From: Thermoanaerobaculia bacterium
GTDB lineage: Bacteria; Acidobacteriota; Thermoanaerobaculia; Gp7-AA8
Assembly: GCA_017883215.1 (NCBI GenBank)
Contig: JADGOA010000071.1
Location: forward strand, 1 to 12,376
Length of the DNA: 12,376 bases
Reading direction: 5' to 3'
The translations under genes were made by a program, and so were the position numbers. The notes under the pieces were generated by a model. It ran no database searches, was not told the DNA's origin, and saw only the letters and a list, made by a program, of their open reading frames with translations. Within the stretch, counting starts at the first letter, position 1, and each line of letters begins with the position of its first letter. Shown here piece after piece: positions 7,052-12,376 of this stretch.

Positions 7052-7132
7052 ATTTCAGACTTGAGATTGATGATTGACGAAGTGGGGCGGAGCTGCCTTC
7101 AAATCATCAATCATCAATCTCAGATCTGAAAT
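7052..7132. repeat. Heptad inverted-repeat element C (accA|recJ junction)
   Basis: The arms at 7052-7077 and 7107-7132 are reverse complements at 24 of 26 positions, the only mismatch being a two-base swap. The left arm parses as four 7-bp units beginning ATT or ACT (7052-7079). The right arm parses as four units beginning ATC (7103-7130), including two exact ATCATCA copies. The element is AT-rich relative to its surroundings. It fills nearly the whole gap between the accA stop (5 bp away) and the recJ start (13 bp away). Confidence 0.88.
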
Positions 7133-7137
7133 CCCGT

Positions 7138-8088
7138 TCACTTCTCGTAGTGCCCCATCTTCCTGAACTTCTTGTACCGCTCTTCGGGGAGTAGAGCGGG
7201 TTTGATCTTCTGAAGTTCCTTCAGCGCCCGTTCCAGATACGGCGCCAGAAGATCTGCCGCGGCCTGCGGATCGCTGTGTGCGCCACCGGTCGGCTCCGGG
7301 ACGATGTCGTCGATGATGGCGAGCCGCTTCAGGTCAAGGGCGGTGATGCGCATCGCCGCTGCGGCATCCGGAGCAGCGGAGGAGTTCTTCCAGAGAATTG
7401 CCGCACAACCTTCGGGCGAGATGACCGAATAGACGGAATGCTCGAGCATGAAAACGCGGTCGCCGACCCCAATCGCCAGCGCGCCGCCGCTGCCACCTTC
7501 GCCGAGGACCGTGATGATCACCGGCACCTGGAGCGCGGACATCTCGCGCAGGTTGACCGCGATCGCTTCGGCCTGTCCCCGCTCTTCGGCACCGAGCCCG
7601 GGATAGGCGCCCTGGGTGTCGATGAAGGAGAAGATCGGCAGGCCGAATTTCTCGGCGAGCTTCATGACTCTGAGAGCTTTGCGAAACCCTTCCGGACGCG
7701 GCTGACCGAAGTTGCGGATCACCTTCTCCTTGGTGTTCCTCCCCTTCTGATGGCCGACGATCGCGCACGGTTGGCCGCGAAAGCGCGCGAAACCGGCCAC
7801 GATGGCGGGATCGTCGCCAAACTTGCGGTCGCCATGCACCTCGGTGAACTCCTCGAACAGGATGGTGATGAAATCGAGCGTGTACGGGCGCTGAGGATGG
7901 CGCGCGACGAGCGTTTTCTGCCATGGTGTGAGGTTCGCGTAGACTTCGTGGGAGACTTTGGTAAGCTTCTGCCGCAGTTCGGCGATCTCGGCCTCCCGGG
8001 CCGGCTCCGCTTCCAGAGCGGAGAGCTCCTCGATCTGTCGCTTCAAACGGAGGATCGGTTCTTCGAACTGCGCGGCTTCGGCGCTCAT
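7138..8088 (-). CDS. accA: Acetyl-CoA carboxylase carboxyltransferase subunit alpha
   Basis: AccA, with AccD, transfers CO2 from carboxybiotin to acetyl-CoA to make malonyl-CoA for fatty acid synthesis. The 316-residue product is full length for the family. The N-terminal helix (MSAEAAQFEEPILRLKRQIEEL) matches the AccA start, followed by LTPWQKTLVARHPQRPYTLDFI (53-74). The crotonase-fold core has FTEVHGDRKFGDDPAIVAG (81-99), FIDTQGAYPGLGAEERGQAEAIA (155-177), the oxyanion-forming GEGGSGGALAIGVGD (196-210) and SPEGCAAILWK (224-234). The frame continues to an ATG at 8214, but those 42 residues look non-coding and overlap the divergent gene, so the start at 8088 is used. accD is not in the window and is presumably elsewhere. 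The gene is first in the minus-strand series that runs on through recJ. Its promoter must overlap the divergent gene. Confidence 0.97.
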   Translation of the reverse strand: MSAEAAQFEEPILRLKRQIEELSALEAEPAREAEIAELRQKLTKVSHEVYANLTPWQKTLVARHPQRPYTLDFITILFEEFTEVHGDRKFGDDPAIVAGFARFRGQPCAIVGHQKGRNTKEKVIRNFGQPRPEGFRKALRVMKLAEKFGLPIFSFIDTQGAYPGLGAEERGQAEAIAVNLREMSALQVPVIITVLGEGGSGGALAIGVGDRVFMLEHSVYSVISPEGCAAILWKNSSAAPDAAAAMRITALDLKRLAIIDDIVPEPTGGAHSDPQAAADLLAPYLERALKELQKIKPALLPEERYKKFRKMGHYEK

Positions 8089-8107
8089 GTCGTGTGGACC
8101 GTAACAA

Positions 8108-8683
8108 ATGGAACAGGAACTCGCAACTGAAGCAGCAAGCGGCCTCGAGCAGAAGCCGCAGCCGGCGTTGCCTGCGCTCGAATCGTGGGCGGAGAACGAG
8201 CGCATGCGCCACATTCCGGCTCTCGGCTGGATGATCGAGAAGCTCGAGGGCGATCTGCGCCGGCGTATCGACGGCCTTGCCGAGCCGTTCTATCCGCTCG
8301 CCGCGGCGGATCCGCGGCGCCTCCCCATCGAAGAGTCCCTTCGCGCGATCTGTCACGCCGTCGACCGGCTCGCAGACGTGGCCCGGCACAGCCGCGGCGC
8401 CGCGCATCCGCCGAACGACATCGCCAGCCGGATCCCCTCGTCGATCGCCAACGCCGTCGCCAGCCTCCGCAGCATCGACGCAAACGCTTTCGGCCGCCGC
8501 TTCCCGTACCACACCGGCGACCGATCGAAGGCCGAGTGTGTCTATGCCTCGTTCATGGCGGTGATCCAGCAGATGCATCGCGCGCTACCGCTCATCCGCG
8601 CAATTGATCCGACGGTCGACGAACGGATGAACGCCGGTCTCGTGCAACTGCAGGAACCGCTGCGGCGCGAGCCGATGGCGTGA
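8108..8683 (+). CDS. Hypothetical protein, 191 aa, unrecognised family
   Basis: This is the only convincing complete plus-strand gene in the window. Codon third positions are strongly G/C-rich throughout, unlike shadow frames, and the length of 191 residues is well above chance. I do not recognise the family. The product looks soluble and mainly helical: an Ala/Glu/Gln-rich N-terminus (1-30), then HIPALGWMIEKLEGDLRRRIDGLAEPF, PIEESLRAICHAVDRLADVARH, a Gly/Pro turn region, and ASFMAVIQQMHRALPLIRAI near 150-170. It has one Cys at about 80 and one at about 144, no signal peptide, no membrane segment and no recognisable catalytic motif. It diverges from accA with 19 bp between start codons and converges on the radical SAM gene, with a hairpin in the gap. 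A later ATG at about 8204 is possible. The reading frame stops at a TGA at 8681-8683. Confidence 0.8.
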   Translation: MEQELATEAASGLEQKPQPALPALESWAENERMRHIPALGWMIEKLEGDLRRRIDGLAEPFYPLAAADPRRLPIEESLRAICHAVDRLADVARHSRGAAHPPNDIASRIPSSIANAVASLRSIDANAFGRRFPYHTGDRSKAECVYASFMAVIQQMHRALPLIRAIDPTVDERMNAGLVQLQEPLRREPMA

Positions 8684-8703
8684 CGCCCCAATCTACGGTG
8701 TAG

Positions 8704-8723
8704 GGACGCGCAGCAGCGCGTCC
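8704..8723. terminator. Hairpin between convergent genes, possible bidirectional terminator
   Basis: GGACGCGC (8704-8711) and GCGCGTCC (8716-8723) form a perfect 8-bp stem with loop AGCA, in the 48-bp gap between the plus-strand hypothetical gene and the radical SAM gene. There is no T-run on either side, so classical intrinsic termination is uncertain. A mutually exclusive stem, CAGCAG (8711-8716) with CTGCTG (8725-8730), overlaps it. The TAGGGACGCGC wording also resembles short dispersed repeats common in GC-rich genomes. Confidence 0.5.
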
Positions 8724-8731
8724 GCTGCTGA

Positions 8732-10147
8732 TCACCTGCCGTGCGCCCGCAAAAACGTTTCCGGCCGGCTGAACACCTTGGCGATGTTCATCCCGTTCTT
8801 GACGGCGTTGAACGTAACCTTCCCCGTCGCCAGCGCCGCTCCCAGCTGCACGTACGTTCGCAGTTTGCCGCGATGGCGGTACCTGACATCGAGCGTGTGC
8901 CGCCAGAGGCCGGAATACTCCTGGTAGAAATCTTCGAGCGGGAGTGTCGTCGGCAGAACGGCATGGACGATGTCGAACATCTCCCAGTTCTGCGTCGTCA
9001 CGCGGTGCTTGTCCGAGTCCCATAGGTCCGTTCCCGGTAGGGGCGTGAGAATCGAGAAGCCGCTGTTGTAGGCGCCCATCTGGTCGATCCAATCTTTCAG
9101 CCGCGCGAAGTCGTCGCGGTTCCACGCCGGATCGACGATGAAATTCGGCGTGAACCCGACGCCGAGGTCTTTCAGGATCTCGATGGCCCTGACGTTGTTG
9201 GAAGCCGTGTTCTTCTTGTTCACCGCCAGCAGCCCTTCGTCGGTGATCGATTCCAGACCGAGGAAGATCGCCAGAGAGCCGCAGTCCTTCCACTGCTCGA
9301 TGAGATGCGGAAACTTGCAGATGATGTCTGTGCGGGTCTGGACGGTGAAGTACTTGCGGATCCCGGCCGCCTTGATCTGCGCGGCCATCTCCTCGCCGCG
9401 GCGGACGTTCATCCAGAAGATGTCGTCGGTGATGAAGACGTTCGGAGCTGAGATCTGCTCGAGCTCGCGCACGACGCGCTCGGGCGTTTTCTCGCGGAAG
9501 GTGGCCTCGTGAAATTTCCAGACCGAGCAGAAGTTGCAGCGGAACGGACACCCTCGAGCGGTTTCGAGCAGAGCCAGCGGCTTGCGGAAATTGATGTAGT
9601 AGCGATCGGCGTAATGCGCGATGAGGTGACGCGCGGGCATCGGATACGAATCGAGGTCCGGCCGAACGTTCGCGGCTCCGGTGCGAATCCACTTTCCGCC
9701 GGCGTTCAGCACGAGGCCGGCCACGTGCCGCGGCTCCTTTCCGCTGTCCAGCGCGTCGACTAGTGCCGGCATGACCTCCTCTCCGTCACCCATGGCGATG
9801 GCATCGATCGATGAGGCCTGAAACCATTCCGGGTCGCGAGAGGCGTCGTGGCCGCCGACCACGATGTACGCCTGCGGCATCTGCCGCCTGATGCGCTCGG
9901 CCAGGCGGATGGTCCGCGTGCGCTCCGTCGTGAAGTTGCACTGCAATCCCACGACGTCAGGCGAGAACGAACGGCAGGCTGCCAGTCCCTTTTCCTCGCC
10001 GTCGATCCGCAGATCGACGACCTTGCACTCGTGGCCGTCGCGCTCGAGGCATGCCGCGACGCAGATCGGACCGAGAGGCTCGACGAATGTCAGCATCTCC
10101 AGCCCGAGGATTCCTCCGACGGGAGGCTTCAAGAACGCGACTTTCAT
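8732..10147 (-). CDS. B12-binding-domain radical SAM protein, HpnR-like
   Basis: The 471-residue product has a Rossmann-like cobalamin-binding N-terminal domain (about 1-150; VEPLGPICVAACLERDGHECKVVDLRI, then YIVVGGHDASRDPEWF) and a radical SAM core. The [4Fe-4S] motif is CPFRCNFC (C200, C204, C207; bases 9527-9550), preceded by LLETARG. Core strands follow in NVFITDDIFW, FTVQTRTDI and IFLGLESITDEGL. The C-terminal part (PGTDLW, then FDIVHAVLPTTLPLEDFY) and the EPLG stretch resemble my recollection of hopanoid C-3 methylase HpnR. Class B methylation of an unactivated carbon is therefore a hypothesis, not a call. A DxHxxG motif is not seen. The start at 10147 is chosen because the longer frame to 10441 runs into priA and lacks domain sequence. 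It lies 68 bp after priA. Confidence 0.85.
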   Translation of the reverse strand: MKVAFLKPPVGGILGLEMLTFVEPLGPICVAACLERDGHECKVVDLRIDGEEKGLAACRSFSPDVVGLQCNFTTERTRTIRLAERIRRQMPQAYIVVGGHDASRDPEWFQASSIDAIAMGDGEEVMPALVDALDSGKEPRHVAGLVLNAGGKWIRTGAANVRPDLDSYPMPARHLIAHYADRYYINFRKPLALLETARGCPFRCNFCSVWKFHEATFREKTPERVVRELEQISAPNVFITDDIFWMNVRRGEEMAAQIKAAGIRKYFTVQTRTDIICKFPHLIEQWKDCGSLAIFLGLESITDEGLLAVNKKNTASNNVRAIEILKDLGVGFTPNFIVDPAWNRDDFARLKDWIDQMGAYNSGFSILTPLPGTDLWDSDKHRVTTQNWEMFDIVHAVLPTTLPLEDFYQEYSGLWRHTLDVRYRHRGKLRTYVQLGAALATGKVTFNAVKNGMNIAKVFSRPETFLRAHGR

Positions 10148-10157
10148 TGGATTGGGG

Positions 10158-10175
10158 CGCGCTGAAAGTAGCGCG
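10158..10175. other. Short hairpin upstream of the radical SAM gene
   Basis: CGCGCT (10158-10163) and AGCGCG (10170-10175) form a 6-bp stem with a 6-nt loop, in the priA-radical SAM gap and 10 nt from the start codon. It could fold in the leader and affect ribosome access, but it is short enough to be chance in GC-rich DNA. Confidence 0.3.
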
Positions 10176-10215
10176 ATCGGCAGCTGGCCGCAAGTCGGAC
10201 GAGCGTTCCTGCCGC

Positions 10216-12376
10216 TCAGAGGATGTTGATCGGATCGACGTCGATGGCCACGTCGGCGCCTTTCCACTTCCGGGGCAGCATCACCGCCTCGACTGCCCGC
10301 CGCAACGCCACGCGGTGTGGTGAGCGCAGCAGGATCTGGTAGCGCCACACGCCTTTGATCCGCACCAGCGGAGCGGGAGCCGGCCCCTGGATGCGGCTTC
10401 CTGCGAGCGGCTGGATGGCATCCTCGAGCATCCTGCCGCACTGCATGGCCGCCTTCTCGACGTCCGGAAGGTTCTCTCCGCGGAACAGCACGGCGATCAT
10501 CGAGGTGACCGGCGGGTAGTGAAAGGTCCGCCGGAACTGGATCTCCGCCTCGAAGAAGGCCTCGTAGTCGTGCCTCGTGGCGTGCTCGATCGCGTAATGC
10601 GTCGGGAACGCGCTCTGGATCAGCACGCGCCCCGGAAGCTCACCGCGGCCGGAGCGCCCGGCTACCTGCGTGAGCAGATAGAACGTTTTTTCCGCCGACC
10701 GGAAATCGGGGAATCCGAGAATCGAATCGGCGTTGAGAACGGCAGTGAGCGTGACATTCGGGAAGTGGTGCCCCTTGCTGAGCATCTGCGTGCCGATCAG
10801 CGCGCGAGTATGGCCGCGCCGAAACCGGTCCAGGATCGCCACGAGTGTGCCTTTCTTCCGCGTCGAATCGCGGTCGAGAACGTCGACCGCTACATCTGGA
10901 AAATCGCGGCGGAAGCGCTCCTCCACCTTCTCGGTCCCGAAGCCGATCGGCTGCAGGACCTCGCCGCTGCAGAGCGGGCACTTCGCCGGGATCCGTTCCC
11001 GATGGCCGCAGTAGTGGCAGATGAGCAGGCCGGAACGGCGATGGACCGTCAGCGTCACGCTGCAGTCGTCGCAGCGAAACTCGTGGCCGCACTCGCGGCA
11101 CAGCAGATAGGGCGCGTAGCCGCGGCGGTTCATCAGGATGATGGCCTGCTCGCCTGAATCGAACGTCGAGCGCAGGATCTTCTTCATCGTCGCGCTGAAG
11201 ATGACGAAGCCTTTGTCCTCTTTCTCGGCTCTCTCCTTCCGGAGATCGATCACTTCGACGGCGGGAAGCGGCCGCGACTCGACGCGGCTGGCCATTCGCA
11301 GCAGCGTGTACTTGCCGTGTGCGGCGCTCTCGCGGGATTCCAGCGACGGCGTGGCGGAGCCGAGGACGATCGGGATGTTGCGCAGCTGGGCGCGGACGAC
11401 TGCGAGGTCGCGCGCGTTGTAGCGAGGCGTCTCCTCCTGCTTGTACGCGCTGTCCCCTTCCTCGTCGACGACGATCAGGCCCAGCGACGGAAACGGCGTG
11501 AAGAGAGCCGACCGCGGACCGATGGCCACGTCTACCTCCCCTCGCCGGGCGCGCCACCACTGGTCGTAGCGTTCGCTGGCGGAGAGGCTGCTGTGCAGGA
11601 TGGCGATCCGCTCGCCGAAGCGCTCCTTCAGCCGCGACGCGAAAACCGGCGTCAGCGAGATCTCCGGAACGAGAAGCAACGCCTGCTCCCCCCGCCTCAC
11701 CGCCTCCCTCATCACCTCGATGTAAACCTCGGTCTTCCCGCTGCCGGTCACTCCCTCCAGGAGAAAGGGGGCAAAGCGTCCGAATGAGGAGCGCACGGCG
11801 TCGACGGCAACCTGCTGCTCGATGGAGTAGCGGAGCTCGCCCACGCTGGCCATGTCGACACCGGCCAGAAATGCGTCGAGCGTGTGGCGCCGTGGACGCC
11901 GCTCGATGCGGACGACGCTCTTCTTCACGATCGCGGAGAGCACGGCCGCGCTGATCCCGGCATTCTCGAGCGCCGCGACCGACATCTCGCCGCCCCGGGC
12001 CTGGAGCAGCTCGACCGCGCTCCGCTGCTTCGGCGACAGGGCGTCCGCGGAGCCCTCCAGGACAGCGAAGCGATCGTAGCGGACCCCCTTGGCGTCAGTG
12101 AGCCGGTCGCGGACGGACACCAGTCCCGCGTCGCGCAGGCGCCGGATCGTGGCCCGGGAAACGCGCATCTCCTCGAGCAGCATCGCCATCGGCAGCGGAC
12201 GCTTCTGAAGCTCACGGACGACCGCGAGATCGCCCTCGACGATCCGCTCGTCCGCGAGCGCAGCAGCGATCAGCTGCTCGTCGCCGGCGAGAACCGCTTC
12301 GCGTTTTCCGCGTGCCCCCATGTTCGCCGGCAGCGCCACGCGCAGCATCTCGCCGACCGGCGCGATGTAGTACTCG
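10216..12376 (-). CDS. priA: Primosomal replication restart helicase PriA (partial, N-terminus off right edge)
   Basis: PriA recognises stalled forks and reloads DnaB through the primosome. About 719 residues are visible; the frame stays open past the edge (YYIAPVGEMLRVALP upstream of the first ATG), so the true start is outside the window. Visible parts, in order: the end of the DNA-binding domain; Walker A TGSGKT (11731-11748); LLVPEISLTP; motif II DEEG (11455-11466); SATPSLES; the zinc region, four Cys pairs from CRECG to CPLCSG (10969-11100); helicase lobe 2 with GTQMLSKGHHFP and QVAGRSGRG; and the C-terminal domain. Motif II normally reads DEEH in PriA; here the fourth residue is Gly (codon GGG), while the SAYKQEETPRYNARDLAV that follows is typical. 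The zinc cysteines are complete. The gene is followed by the radical SAM gene. Confidence 0.97.
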   Translation of the reverse strand, partial: EYYIAPVGEMLRVALPANMGARGKREAVLAGDEQLIAAALADERIVEGDLAVVRELQKRPLPMAMLLEEMRVSRATIRRLRDAGLVSVRDRLTDAKGVRYDRFAVLEGSADALSPKQRSAVELLQARGGEMSVAALENAGISAAVLSAIVKKSVVRIERRPRRHTLDAFLAGVDMASVGELRYSIEQQVAVDAVRSSFGRFAPFLLEGVTGSGKTEVYIEVMREAVRRGEQALLLVPEISLTPVFASRLKERFGERIAILHSSLSASERYDQWWRARRGEVDVAIGPRSALFTPFPSLGLIVVDEEGDSAYKQEETPRYNARDLAVVRAQLRNIPIVLGSATPSLESRESAAHGKYTLLRMASRVESRPLPAVEVIDLRKERAEKEDKGFVIFSATMKKILRSTFDSGEQAIILMNRRGYAPYLLCRECGHEFRCDDCSVTLTVHRRSGLLICHYCGHRERIPAKCPLCSGEVLQPIGFGTEKVEERFRRDFPDVAVDVLDRDSTRKKGTLVAILDRFRRGHTRALIGTQMLSKGHHFPNVTLTAVLNADSILGFPDFRSAEKTFYLLTQVAGRSGRGELPGRVLIQSAFPTHYAIEHATRHDYEAFFEAEIQFRRTFHYPPVTSMIAVLFRGENLPDVEKAAMQCGRMLEDAIQPLAGSRIQGPAPAPLVRIKGVWRYQILLRSPHRVALRRAVEAVMLPRKWKGADVAIDVDPINIL

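Noticed and set aside
3154..7132. The heptad repeats as a CRISPR array
   Set aside because: The units are 7 bp with no unique spacers between them, and there are no cas genes.
7609..7626. AccA FIDTQGAYPG with Gln where E. coli has Pro
   Set aside because: This position varies among AccA proteins (Lys occurs in Firmicutes), so it is not evidence of altered function.
7334..8578. A 414-codon minus-strand frame spanning accA and the plus-strand hypothetical gene
   Set aside because: It overlaps AccA in another frame and has Arg/Ser/Ala-biased composition. AccA and the plus-strand frame have better codon and domain support.
10148..10441. A 98-residue N-terminal extension of the radical SAM protein
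   Set aside because: It overlaps the priA 3' end, is Arg/Pro/Ala-rich without domain similarity, and the B12-binding fold begins exactly at MKVAFLKPP.

Overview
The window is compact, GC-rich, chromosomal housekeeping DNA from a Gram-negative (LPS-making) bacterium. Gene content and order, in particular an LptC/LptA-type fusion followed by lptB, rpoN and long-form hpf, suggest Acidobacteriota or a close relative. This is an inference from protein style and synteny, not a tested placement. No tRNA, rRNA, CRISPR array, phage gene or transposase is visible.

Layout, right to left (most genes are on the minus strand). priA (primosomal helicase, N-terminus beyond the right edge) is followed after 68 bp by a cobalamin-binding radical SAM protein that resembles the HpnR-type methylases. 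A single plus-strand gene of unknown function (8108-8686) converges on the radical SAM gene, with a hairpin between them, and diverges from accA with only 19 bp between the start codons. From accA the minus strand reads accA, recJ, lptC/A fusion, lptB, rpoN, hpf. All six point the same way and may form one or a few transcription units covering fatty acid synthesis, DNA repair, LPS export, sigma-54 and ribosome hibernation. The leftmost 230 bp hold a GC-rich mosaic palindrome and possibly the last codons of a plus-strand gene entering from the left.

The most notable signal is in the DNA between genes. The three junctions accA|recJ, recJ|lptC and lptC|lptB each carry a hairpin-forming element with the same architecture but unrelated sequence: an arm of degenerate tandem 7-bp units, a short spacer, and an inverted arm of the same units. 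A fourth copy of the same design, with yet another 7-bp word, lies inside recJ in frame and accounts for an apparent 27-residue insertion in the protein. The shared feature is the 7-nt period and inverted layout, not a shared sequence, so a normal repeat search would not group them.

Secondary points of interest are the PriA motif II reading DEEG instead of the usual DEEH, the 651-residue LptC/LptA-like protein, and the orphan 192-codon plus-strand gene.
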